Assembly: GCA_965660675.1 (NCBI GenBank)
Contig: CBFIAU010000006.1
Coordinates: 106,542-170,541 of the forward strand
Source: UBA12202 sp002691725
GTDB taxonomy: Bacteria > Pseudomonadota > Alphaproteobacteria > Puniceispirillales > UBA1172
Direction: 5' to 3'
DNA length: 64,000 nt
The notes under the pieces were generated by a model. The model was not told the origin of the DNA, ran no database searches, and saw nothing but the letters and a program-made list of their open reading frames with translations. Shown piece after piece: positions 46,674-55,128 of the stretch. A program made the position numbers and the translations under genes. The stretch's first letter is position 1, and every line of letters starts with the position of its first letter.

Positions 46674-48338
46674 CTAAGCCTGTTCTGATTGCTCTCTGAT
46701 TTGGCTCAAGCTCATGGCTGGGGTAATGGCTTCGGGATCAATGCGGATATGTATGAGCTGCGGTTTATCGGCCGCTAAAGCCTTTGTCATAGCCTCAGGA
46801 AATGCCGCATCATCATCAACATAACAGGCATCACAACCCATCGCCGCCCCTAATTGTACAAAGTCAGGATTGACCAGATCAGTAAGCTGCCCACGCCCTG
46901 GAAAATGCCGTTCCTGATGCATGCGAATTGTCCCATACATGCCATTATCAATAACTAATACAATGGGCTTTGCACCAGCTTGATAGGCGGTAGCAAGTTC
47001 TTGCATTGTCATCTGAAAACAGCCATCACCAGCAAAGGCAATGACTGGCCGATCTGGATAGCGAAGCGAGGCCGCAACAGCGGCTGGAATGCCATAGCCC
47101 ATTGACCCGGAAGTAGGTGATAATTGTGAGCCTGATGAGCGAAAATAATAAAAACGATGTAACCATGTCGCATAATTACCAGCGCCATTGGTCATGATCG
47201 CGTTTGCAGGTAGGTGATCACGCAACCATGCAACCACCTTGCTCATATTGACTTGCCCGGGCTGTTTAGCTAGAGGCGTAGTCCAGCTTAAATATTCTGC
47301 ATGAGCAACGCTAATCCGAGACTTTGCCTCAACCGATGGAAGCCGGTCTTTCAATCCATCAATCACCGCATCTTCACGACTTGCAATGGATAGTGTTGCC
47401 TTATAGACACGGCCAAATTCATTCTGGTCTCGATGAATATGAACAAAATCCATTTGCGGCTGCGGTATGGTAAATAACTGAAAGCTTTGCGAGGGGATTT
47501 CGCTCATCCTGCCACCCAGCAATACGACAAGATCACTTGATTTAATTCGCGCCAGCAAAGCCGGATTGCATCCAAGCCCCAGATCGCCTGCATATGCCGG
47601 GCTTAAATGGTTCATTAATCGTTGGCGGCGAAACGAACATATGACCGGAATATCCGCCATGATCGCAAGCTCCTCTAAATCAGTTATCGCATGATCTGAC
47701 CAGTTTGGGCCACCTGCAATGAGGACTGGCGATTTCGCTTTCCGAAGCATATCAGCTAATTGATCTAGCGCCGCGTTATCAGCACTTGCAACTTGCGGGG
47801 GTTCAATATCATCTTGCGCTATCGCATCATCGTGGACAGGGTCATATAACATATCTTCTGGCAGGCTGACGATAACTGGCCCCGGCCGGCCTTCCTGCGC
47901 CGTCTTCCATGCTCGCATCATCAGGGCAGGCACCTGATCAGCATCATTGATTTCAATCACCAGCTTTGCCATGCCTCCAAAAAAAGCCTGATAATCGACT
48001 TCTTGAAACGCATCTCGGCCTTTCATGTCACGCGCTACTTGGCCAACGAGTAAGATCATTGGTGTCGAGTCTTGTTGGGCGACATGCACCCCTGATGAGG
48101 CATTGCTAGCACCGGGCCCCCGTGTCACTAGCGCAATGCCGGGACGTTTGGTCATTTTACCATCAGCCTCCGCCATCATAGCCGCACCCCCTTCGTGGCG
48201 GGTGAGAACGGTATGGATAGTCGAGCTTTGAAGCGCATCAAGCACAGGCAGAAAACTCTCCCCCGGGACGCAGAACAGACGGTCAACCCCGCAGCGTTCC
48301 AGAATATTGACAATGACTTGTCCAGCTATTGTTGTCAT
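46674..48338 (-). CDS. thiamine pyrophosphate-dependent enzyme (acetolactate synthase-like)
   Basis: 554-residue member of the TPP enzyme family that includes acetolactate synthase, benzoylformate decarboxylase and related lyases. The catalytic glutamate is in VLTRHEGGAAMMAEADG, and the TPP/Mg motif is FAGDGCFQMTMQELATAY. All three domains are present. It is not clearly IlvB: no small subunit is adjacent. The specific reaction is unknown. It follows thiQ by 60 bp on the same strand, so it may share the riboswitch-controlled thiamine-uptake transcript. AAGGTTTGCT precedes the ATG. Confidence 0.85.
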   Translation of the reverse strand: MTTIAGQVIVNILERCGVDRLFCVPGESFLPVLDALQSSTIHTVLTRHEGGAAMMAEADGKMTKRPGIALVTRGPGASNASSGVHVAQQDSTPMILLVGQVARDMKGRDAFQEVDYQAFFGGMAKLVIEINDADQVPALMMRAWKTAQEGRPGPVIVSLPEDMLYDPVHDDAIAQDDIEPPQVASADNAALDQLADMLRKAKSPVLIAGGPNWSDHAITDLEELAIMADIPVICSFRRQRLMNHLSPAYAGDLGLGCNPALLARIKSSDLVVLLGGRMSEIPSQSFQLFTIPQPQMDFVHIHRDQNEFGRVYKATLSIASREDAVIDGLKDRLPSVEAKSRISVAHAEYLSWTTPLAKQPGQVNMSKVVAWLRDHLPANAIMTNGAGNYATWLHRFYYFRSSGSQLSPTSGSMGYGIPAAVAASLRYPDRPVIAFAGDGCFQMTMQELATAYQAGAKPIVLVIDNGMYGTIRMHQERHFPGRGQLTDLVNPDFVQLGAAMGCDACYVDDDAAFPEAMTKALAADKPQLIHIRIDPEAITPAMSLSQIREQSEQA

Positions 48339-48398
48339 AGCAAACCTTATGCTTTCATGAAGCTTCTTAGTAAAGATACGAGTTCTATCTTGGACGAA

Positions 48399-49094
48399 TT
48401 AGCTATTCGGCTTCAAGGAAAAAACTTCTGCGCCAAGGTTTTTCGCATCAGCTGGATCATGGGTGACCATGACGGCCGTTATCCCATCACTGACAACCAT
48501 ATCTTTAACCAAAGCTAGACAATCGGCTTTGGTATCAGGGTCAAGGGCGTTAAATGGCTCATCAAGCAATACCAGTGACCGCCGCATGCTGTCAGGATCG
48601 CTTGACGTTGCATGTATTTGGGCTGTTTGGGGTATGCGCGCGCGCACTAATGCTCTGGCCAGGGCAACTCGTTGTTGCTGACCACCTGACAGAGTATTGA
48701 TCCGGCGCCTTTCCATGCCAGCCATGCCAAGATCATCCAAGCTTTGCGAGATCAACATTATATCATCTGCTTTATTGCGGCTGTTGGCGTCCAGCCCGAT
48801 CGCAATATTTGTCCAGACATCCAGATGTGGAAGCAGATTATCATTCTGGAATAGCATTGATATGGGTCTTGCCGCAGGGGGAAGGTGGCAAATGGATTGC
48901 CCTTGCCATAAAATATCACCGTCTAATGGGGTCAGGAAGCCAGCGATCAAATGCAAAAGCGTTGATTTGCCAATGCCTGACGGGCCTTCTATCACCGTGA
49001 TGCTCTCTGCTTTCAGCGTCAGATCAAACCGCATTATGGGTTGCGTCTCTGAGGCTTGGTGATACCTAAATTGAACGTCCTTAACCTCTAGCAT
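48399..49094 (-). CDS. thiQ: thiamine ABC transporter ATP-binding protein
   Basis: 231-residue importer ATPase. Walker A GPSGIGKST, signature LSGGQQQRVALARALV and Walker B LVLLDEPFNALD are intact. The assignment to ThiQ rests on the operon with ThiP and ThiB behind a TPP riboswitch and on its short length. A small insertion of about 15 residues lies between the signature and Walker B. Separated from thiP by 18 bp. Confidence 0.92.
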   Translation of the reverse strand: MLEVKDVQFRYHQASETQPIMRFDLTLKAESITVIEGPSGIGKSTLLHLIAGFLTPLDGDILWQGQSICHLPPAARPISMLFQNDNLLPHLDVWTNIAIGLDANSRNKADDIMLISQSLDDLGMAGMERRRINTLSGGQQQRVALARALVRARIPQTAQIHATSSDPDSMRRSLVLLDEPFNALDPDTKADCLALVKDMVVSDGITAVMVTHDPADAKNLGAEVFSLKPNS

Positions 49095-49112
49095 GATGAT
49101 CTTCCCATCTCA

Positions 49113-50900
49113 TTAATCTCTTGCCTTAAAAGGCGTTATGGAAGCTGGGAGGGGGGCTAATGAAGGCGCTAATGAAGGAGCTAGGGAAGGGGCGGAGGAT
49201 AACCAGCGGCCAATCGCATAACCCATTATAAATACAAGCACTGTAACGGCCATCAACAGCACCGCCGTTGCCGCCGCTTCATCGGTGCGATAGCGGCCAG
49301 CTTGCTGATAAAGTAGCCATGGCAGCGTTTCAAAATCACTACTCGAAAACAGCGCAATAACTCCCAAATCACCCATAGACATCGCCGCTACCATCCCAAA
49401 AATGAGCCCGATATCACGCCCCATCACTGGTAAAATCAGCAACCGCAAGTTTGTTATACGGCTGAGACCATAGGCAAGCCTGAGATGCTGGTCTTGCTTG
49501 CGGGCGATGATCCATTTCCCTGATATCAGCCGATAGGAAACCGGCAAACCCATAAGAATATTTGCAAATAGCACCAAATATGGCGCAATAACAAAAACAT
49601 TAGATAAATGCCGAAGCAAAATAAACATCGCTGTTCCCATCACAATAGACGGGATGACTAGTGTCATCATGACCCCCGATTCCAGGAAAATAATGATCAT
49701 CTGTTGCCATCGTGACGGCTGATGACGATTGCTCTCACACTGATAACGTGTTTCCGCAAGGATCATCGCCAGACCTGTGACGCAAGCAGCAGACGCAAGC
49801 GCAATGCTGAGACTATTGACCAAGGCTTGCCAGAATGACGGGGCTGTCAATACGATGATCATATCGCTAGACATTCCCCTTAAGAATAACGCTAATATTG
49901 GCAGAACAAGCAATATGATTAGCAAATTAACTAATATAAAATCACATATTTTCAATGATCTTGATGGTGAAGCTAAGATATGTATTGAAGGCGGCTTAAT
50001 CGCTGAAATGGATTGCGGCATGGCTTGTCGCATCATCGGATGACTCACCATGATGAGCAGCATAATCATGGCCACAGCAATCTGCAACAGGGTCAATATC
50101 ACCGCCAGATGAAAATCATAGGCGATACGAATGGCCGAATATATTTCCACCTCAAGTGTTGTCACAGCAGGCCCGCCGCCAAGCATCAAGACAAGCGCAA
50201 ATGAGCTAAAGCAAAATAAGAATACCAGCACCATCATCGGCAATATCATGGCTTTGATTGATGGCCATTCAATGAAGCGGAACTGATCCCGTGCTGTCAT
50301 GCCTGTCATTCGTGCTAATCGCCAATGGTTTTCAGGCACAGATAAAAGCCGTGGTAGCAAGATGCGTATGATTAATGGCGCATTGAAAAAAACATGTGCT
50401 AAAACCACAGCTTTTAAGCCAAAGAAAGAGGGCAGTTCCATAATAGAGAAGGGCAGAATACTATTCAAAGATATGATCATGTGATTGATCACGCCCTGTC
50501 GCCCCCATACCGCCAATAATCCACTTGCCGCAACAGTGGTCGGGATAACAAAGGCAAGCCCTGTCATTATTCGCAAGAATGGCATCCCAAACCAATGATA
50601 TCGCCGTGCCATGACCAGGCTTAAGGGAATAGCGATTAAAACCGAACATAGGGTCGATAATCCGGCTTGGATGAGTGCCGATTGTAAGGCATAGCCAATG
50701 CGCTTATCAGATATCAGGATGTCATATAAAACGAGAACAGATTGCGCTTGATCAAATGTTGTGGCGGCTTGCAAAAGGGCAATGAGGGCAATAGCCAAAA
50801 TCCCCCATAACCCAATCACAATAGCTATGCCAGTTAAGGGCGGCTGATTAAACTGGCCGCCATTAACATGATATGATTTCATTTTATTGTATCGGCTCAT
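49113..50900 (-). CDS. thiP: thiamine ABC transporter permease
   Basis: 595-residue inner-membrane protein with two fused permease halves, as in ThiP, each with about six helices and an EAA-like loop (first: WRLARMTGMTARDQFRFIEWP; second: LAYGLSRITNLRLLILPV). It moves thiamine or TPP delivered by ThiB. The C-terminal tail carries a repeat SLAPSLAPSLAP encoded by repeated DNA near 49150-49195. ATG 50900 was taken; MKSYHV at 50882 is an alternative. Confidence 0.92.
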   Translation of the reverse strand: MSRYNKMKSYHVNGGQFNQPPLTGIAIVIGLWGILAIALIALLQAATTFDQAQSVLVLYDILISDKRIGYALQSALIQAGLSTLCSVLIAIPLSLVMARRYHWFGMPFLRIMTGLAFVIPTTVAASGLLAVWGRQGVINHMIISLNSILPFSIMELPSFFGLKAVVLAHVFFNAPLIIRILLPRLLSVPENHWRLARMTGMTARDQFRFIEWPSIKAMILPMMVLVFLFCFSSFALVLMLGGGPAVTTLEVEIYSAIRIAYDFHLAVILTLLQIAVAMIMLLIMVSHPMMRQAMPQSISAIKPPSIHILASPSRSLKICDFILVNLLIILLVLPILALFLRGMSSDMIIVLTAPSFWQALVNSLSIALASAACVTGLAMILAETRYQCESNRHQPSRWQQMIIIFLESGVMMTLVIPSIVMGTAMFILLRHLSNVFVIAPYLVLFANILMGLPVSYRLISGKWIIARKQDQHLRLAYGLSRITNLRLLILPVMGRDIGLIFGMVAAMSMGDLGVIALFSSSDFETLPWLLYQQAGRYRTDEAAATAVLLMAVTVLVFIMGYAIGRWLSSAPSLAPSLAPSLAPLPASITPFKARD

Positions 50901-50938
50901 TCGGCTATATTATCCGATATCTCGTATCAGGGTGAGCA

Positions 50939-51967
50939 TTATTGGCTCATCGCCTCCACCCATTCTTTCAGCCACTCCTCCTGATTATTGGCAATATCAT
51001 CATCAGCTAGCAATAGACCCGATGGCTTGGCTCTATCTTCAAAGCCGTCGGGGAGGGCGATCCCTGCGGCAGCTGGATACATCCAGTTTGTTGTTGGAAT
51101 AATATTCTGCGCCTCATTTGACAGCAGAAATGCAAGAAATGATTGTGCAAGTTCAGGCTGATCAGTGGATTTTAACATGGCCGCGACTTCGATCTGCATG
51201 TAGTGACCCTCGGCAAAACTTGCATATTGATATTGCGACTGGCTTTCCGCAATGCGGTGATACGCCGGTGAGGTGGTATAAGACAGAACCATATCGGCCT
51301 CACCATCCAGGAACAGCCCATATGCCTCTGACCAGCCCTTTGTCACGGTGATAATTTTCGGCGCCAGGGCTTGCCATTGTGCGAGGGCATCATCCCCATA
51401 AAGCGATTTCAGCCAAAGCATAAGACCAAAGCCAGGTGTTGATGTCCGTGGGTCTTGAACAACAATCTTAACATCTTCCGCCTGAATAAGATCAGCCATT
51501 GATTGCGGGGCTGAGCTTAACGCCGTTTCATCATAAACAAAGGCAAAGAAGCCCCAATCAAATGGCACAAAATGCTGATCTGACCAATTCGATGCAGTTT
51601 CAGGCAAATCAAGCAAGTCTGATATATTATTTAGATCATGGGGGTGCAACAATCCGGTATCTCTGGCAACCGCCATTTGTGATGTATCAAGCCCAAGAAT
51701 GACATCAGCCATGCTGTTTTGACCTTCAAGCCTGATCCGGCCAAGAATACCAAGCGATGAGTCAAGGCCTATAAACGTCAACTCACATTCACATTGTGCC
51801 TCAAACGCGGATTTGATTTGCGGCCCGGGGCCCCAATCTGCCGCAAAACTATCATATGTATAAACAGTCAGCTCTGGCTTATCTGTGGCAAGGGCAGGGT
51901 ATGACAGACTTAAAACAGTGGGTACTGCTATAATTAACGCTCTTAGTTTAGTAAAAATTTTCAACAT
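50939..51967 (-). CDS. thiB: thiamine-binding periplasmic protein
   Basis: 342-residue substrate-binding protein with a signal peptide (ALIIAVPTVLSLSYPALA). ELTVYTYDSFAADWGPGPQIKSAFE and FIGLDSSLGILGRI match the ThiB/TbpA family, which binds thiamine, TMP and TPP. First gene after the TPP riboswitch; ribosome site GAGGATATT immediately before ATG 51967 is part of a possible regulatory hairpin. Confidence 0.94.
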   Translation of the reverse strand: MLKIFTKLRALIIAVPTVLSLSYPALATDKPELTVYTYDSFAADWGPGPQIKSAFEAQCECELTFIGLDSSLGILGRIRLEGQNSMADVILGLDTSQMAVARDTGLLHPHDLNNISDLLDLPETASNWSDQHFVPFDWGFFAFVYDETALSSAPQSMADLIQAEDVKIVVQDPRTSTPGFGLMLWLKSLYGDDALAQWQALAPKIITVTKGWSEAYGLFLDGEADMVLSYTTSPAYHRIAESQSQYQYASFAEGHYMQIEVAAMLKSTDQPELAQSFLAFLLSNEAQNIIPTTNWMYPAAAGIALPDGFEDRAKPSGLLLADDDIANNQEEWLKEWVEAMSQ

Positions 51968-51969
51968 AA

Positions 51970-52002
51970 TATCCTCAATTGCTAAATAACAAAGTTAGGA
52001 TA
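51970..52002 (-). promoter_or_regulatory. possible anti-ribosome-site hairpin of the thiB leader
   Basis: On the minus strand TATCCT (52002-51997) can pair with AGGATA (51975-51970), which includes the thiB ribosome binding sequence. The stem is only 6 bp with a 21-nt loop. Its position between riboswitch and start fits a translational expression platform. No terminator-like hairpin plus U-run was seen in this interval. Confidence 0.4.
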
Positions 52003-52052
52003 CTAGCGAAATGAAAAGGCATACCATATCTGATAAGTGCACATATGGGTTT

Positions 52053-52140
52053 GCTCTTTCCTTCGCCAGCATTACCTGGTTCAGGTTCTATGGGTATGTA
52101 TCTCAGCCTGTCACAATGTGATTGTTTCAAGCACCCCAAG
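52053..52140 (-). ncRNA. TPP riboswitch (THI element)
   Basis: The minus strand carries the conserved THI-box sequence in order: GGGGTGCTTG, then a variable stem, CAGGCTGAGATA, then ACCC, GAACCTGAACCAGGTAA and TGCTGGCGAAGGAA. These are the thiamine pyrophosphate-binding core segments. It lies 86 bp before thiB and would lower uptake-gene expression when TPP is plentiful. Confidence 0.96.
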
Positions 52141-52397
52141 AGTTAATTAATAAGTATCAGAGGATAGAGGTTCATTCAACATGAATGTGGTGCTGAATAA
52201 ATTTCAGCTATAGTTTTATTTATACTTCGTCTTAATATTGAAGGTTATCCCATTCATAATAATGATTATTTACGATAGGTGAGTGCTATTTATTTTTATC
52301 TTATCTCAGTTCTATACCGATCTATTTGTCGCATAATATATGTTATGTAAATAAAATGCCGACCAAACAAGACTATACCAATCAGGGCAAAATAGAT
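52141..52397. other. AT-rich intergenic region upstream of the thi riboswitch
   Basis: About 257 bp between the riboswitch 5' end and the stop of the secreted-protein gene. It must hold the thi promoter on the minus strand and any terminator for the thi-ward transcript of the upstream gene. I saw no convincing ORF, no clear -35/-10 pair and no terminator; only a weak CATAA-6-TTATG inverted repeat near 52335-52350. Confidence 0.5.
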
Positions 52398-53597
52398 TCA
52401 GGGCCGCATACATAGATTGACATGCGTGCCGTGACTATCATAGGTGTTATCTGGATATTGCCCGGTATGTTGCTGCGGCCGGTCATTAGACATCGTCGAA
52501 AACCAGTTCCGTGTTCGCCATGTGCTAACCGGCTTATCAGCAGTAGAGTTTGCTGGCGATAACCGCCAATACCATGAGCCTTCACGAACAATCATAAACG
52601 TCGCCCAAATCCGGCCACCGCTACCACACCGATCCATAATTGATAGACAAGACCCCCCGTTACGGAAAATAACAGCATCACATTCCCCCCGTTCAACAAA
52701 GGTTTTCGTCGCCATAACCTGACCGCTTACCGCATTACAAGGCGCAACACTAGCCACACATCGGGAATATGCTTGCCCATTATATGCATAAGGCTCTTGC
52801 GTCACAGTAAACTCAAACGGGGTTGCGGTCGTGACCGCCAAAAAATCGCCTGAACTGGATTTGACAGCATTGATCCGACATGTGCCAGCAAGAATGGTTG
52901 ATACTAATCCCGTGCTATTCACCGAACATATGCCAGGGGTCAGGCTATTATAACTGACGCTACCTTGGCCTGAACCGCCGCTAATGGTTGGCACTTGCAA
53001 GGTTTGTGGCTCTTGCGTATTGGCACCAGAAGTTGAGGCAAAGCTCAATGCCTGTTGCGGCGTTGCGGCCATAATATGAATGGCCAGATTCTGCCGCACA
53101 GCATTACCAGCCGCATCTGTTGCAATAACAGTAACGGCCAGTGGTGATAGACTAGCAGATAATGCGGATGATAAGGTCACCGCCCCTGTCCCTGACTGAA
53201 TAGCAAAATGTGATGCCCCTGCCCCATCTAATTGATAAGAAATGGCAGATGCTGGTGTGTCCAGTGCAATGACATTGAGAATATTACCTGTCGTCTGTGT
53301 CGTGATATCCAGACGTGTTGGCAGGCTTGAGAATATGGGCGCGGTGACATCACGGCCATTATTGGGATCATTGGGATGCGAGTCCAGAGCATCTGGGATG
53401 CCATCGCCATCGGTATCAAGCGGCGGTGTCGGTGTATTGGGGGTGGTAACGCCAGAAGGTGTGTTTGAGGTGCCTTGACCATAAGATTTGGTGTGACCAA
53501 AGCCGGCAAAGGCATCATGCGTAATCAGTGAGCTTGCCAGTATTGCTGTCGTCAATAATACTGCGGCTGAAATAGTGCCATAAGTTTGTGATCGCAT
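52398..53597 (-). CDS. secreted protein with calcium-binding TSP3-like and Ig-like regions
   Basis: 399 residues with a Sec signal peptide (about 1-31). DTDGDGIPDALDSHPNDPNN (61-80) is a thrombospondin type-3-like calcium motif. Residues 84-175 look like a cadherin/Ig-like beta domain, and 180-265 like a bacterial Ig-like module (YNSLTPGICSVN and AGTC). The C-terminal ~130 residues are Cys- and Trp-containing and include RCVASVAPC (279-287), which closely resembles a segment of the neighbouring pilin. No sorting anchor is seen. GGAG lies eight bases before the ATG. Located 53 bp downstream of the pilin gene and probably co-transcribed with it. Function unknown; surface adhesion is a guess. 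Confidence 0.75.
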   Translation of the reverse strand: MRSQTYGTISAAVLLTTAILASSLITHDAFAGFGHTKSYGQGTSNTPSGVTTPNTPTPPLDTDGDGIPDALDSHPNDPNNGRDVTAPIFSSLPTRLDITTQTTGNILNVIALDTPASAISYQLDGAGASHFAIQSGTGAVTLSSALSASLSPLAVTVIATDAAGNAVRQNLAIHIMAATPQQALSFASTSGANTQEPQTLQVPTISGGSGQGSVSYNSLTPGICSVNSTGLVSTILAGTCRINAVKSSSGDFLAVTTATPFEFTVTQEPYAYNGQAYSRCVASVAPCNAVSGQVMATKTFVERGECDAVIFRNGGSCLSIMDRCGSGGRIWATFMIVREGSWYWRLSPANSTADKPVSTWRTRNWFSTMSNDRPQQHTGQYPDNTYDSHGTHVNLCMRP

Positions 53598-53650
53598 GAT
53601 GTTAACTCCATCTCATAAAATACTGATCGAAGGCATAATAGTGCTATGCT

Positions 53651-54310
53651 TTAAATTATTGGATTAAATGGGTCCGTGGACAGGTTGCCATTTGTTGTGA
53701 CCGCTGGCCTTGGGCATCGATTAGCCTCATATTTCTGGGTATCGGTCAAACCAGTTAAATCAGCATCTGCCGTAAACTGGCATGGCGCAACGGTGCATAA
53801 ACAACGATAAAGCCGAACACTGCTATCATTGCCCACCAAGGCATTAGGCTGATTACACGCAACCACTGTCGTGCCGGGATTAACCGTCACATTAGTAATT
53901 GAACCATCAGGCTGTGTGGCTAGCATATTGCCATATACAGCCGAAGGTTCCCCAACGGTAATAGGATTATCAAATTGCGCGTTCATCGCCTCAACAATGG
54001 ATATCGAAAACGCCTCACATGATGATAGCAAGCTTTGATTTGAGCCAAATATAGTAAGGTCTTCGCGCTCAGCGGTTAGCTCTGTTGCGGCATTAATGCC
54101 GCCATTAAAGGTGATAATATCATTATCAATGGCCCGATTGACCTCACCAAAGTTTGAAAGCGCGACATCAATCCGCGTCGAGTTAATATATCGCTGATAG
54201 CCAACCACGCCAACCGCCGCGAGAATGCCAATAATCGCAACAACAACAAGTAACTCAATAAGCGAAAACCCTGTAATAATACGGCGATCATTAACGTGAT
54301 TGACTATCAT
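53651..54310 (-). CDS. type IV prepilin-like protein
   Basis: 219 residues. A 14-residue basic leader ending in Gly is followed by FSLIELLVVVAIIGILAAVGVV, the prepilin peptidase cleavage/methylation motif with Glu at mature position 5. The globular part has several cysteines, including RCLCTVAPC (169-177). Such proteins are major or minor pilins or pseudopilins. No pilus assembly ATPase, PilC or prepilin peptidase gene is nearby. The next gene encodes a secreted protein with the same VAPC-type Cys motif, so the two may act together. It lies 41 bp after the MBL hydrolase gene on the same strand. Confidence 0.88.
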   Translation of the reverse strand: MIVNHVNDRRIITGFSLIELLVVVAIIGILAAVGVVGYQRYINSTRIDVALSNFGEVNRAIDNDIITFNGGINAATELTAEREDLTIFGSNQSLLSSCEAFSISIVEAMNAQFDNPITVGEPSAVYGNMLATQPDGSITNVTVNPGTTVVACNQPNALVGNDSSVRLYRCLCTVAPCQFTADADLTGLTDTQKYEANRCPRPAVTTNGNLSTDPFNPII

Positions 54311-54351
54311 GCCGCCAGTATTATCTGGATTTGTGACGGAAAAAAATTATT

Positions 54352-55128
54352 CTAAAGCGTAATCGTCAAGCCATCATAGCCAGGTTCAACGCCTTTAGGA
54401 CATTTGGCTAATACGCTGTCATAATCGCTTTCCAGCCCCAGATGCGTTAGATATGCCAGCTCAGGCGTACAGCGTTCAATCCATTGCATCGTCAGAGCAA
54501 AATGGGCATGGGCTTGGTGCGGCTCATCGCGCAGCATCTCGACAATCCATAAATCCAGATTTTTCAGATGATCAAAGGCTTCTTCAGGCATATCAACAAC
54601 GTCGGTTGAATAGCCAAAGCGGCCGTCAAAAACAAATCCGAGCGATGTCACACGACCATGAAATTGCAGCAATGTCCGGATATCCAAGCCGCCAAGATTA
54701 AACACACTATCCGCCTCAATCGGCATCCCATGAAGCACTGGCTGAAAATACGTTGGTGAATCACTGCTCTTGAAAAAAAGATAATTAAAGCGTTCCCGCA
54801 AAATATCTAAATCATGGGCTGTCGCATAAACGGGAATACGCTCCCGTTTATTGAAATAATATGGCCGCAACTCATCTAATCCTGCGATATGATCCGAATG
54901 CGTATGGGTGATCAAAAGCGCATCAATTTTTTTAACATCATGCGATAATAATTGATGGCGAATATCAGGGCCAGCATCGATCAGCACAACAAAATCATCT
55001 TTTTCAACCAACACCGCGCAGCGTTGCCGATAATTGCGCTTGTTATTTGGGTCACAGCGCCCCCATCCCGCAGGTCCAACCGTAGGCACACCAACAGATG
55101 TACCGCATCCTAACATGGTAATTTTCAT
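54352..55128 (-). CDS. MBL-fold metallo-hydrolase (PhnP-like)
   Basis: 258-residue metallo-beta-lactamase-fold phosphodiesterase-like protein. The metal motif is LITHTHSDHIAGLDE (HxHxDH), and MLGCGTSVGVP at the N-terminus with CDPNNKRNYRQRCAVLV is typical of the group next to tatD in alphaproteobacteria. Substrate unknown; PhnP acts on cyclic ribose phosphates. The start overlaps the tatD stop by four bases. Confidence 0.88.
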   Translation of the reverse strand: MKITMLGCGTSVGVPTVGPAGWGRCDPNNKRNYRQRCAVLVEKDDFVVLIDAGPDIRHQLLSHDVKKIDALLITHTHSDHIAGLDELRPYYFNKRERIPVYATAHDLDILRERFNYLFFKSSDSPTYFQPVLHGMPIEADSVFNLGGLDIRTLLQFHGRVTSLGFVFDGRFGYSTDVVDMPEEAFDHLKNLDLWIVEMLRDEPHQAHAHFALTMQWIERCTPELAYLTHLGLESDYDSVLAKCPKGVEPGYDGLTITL

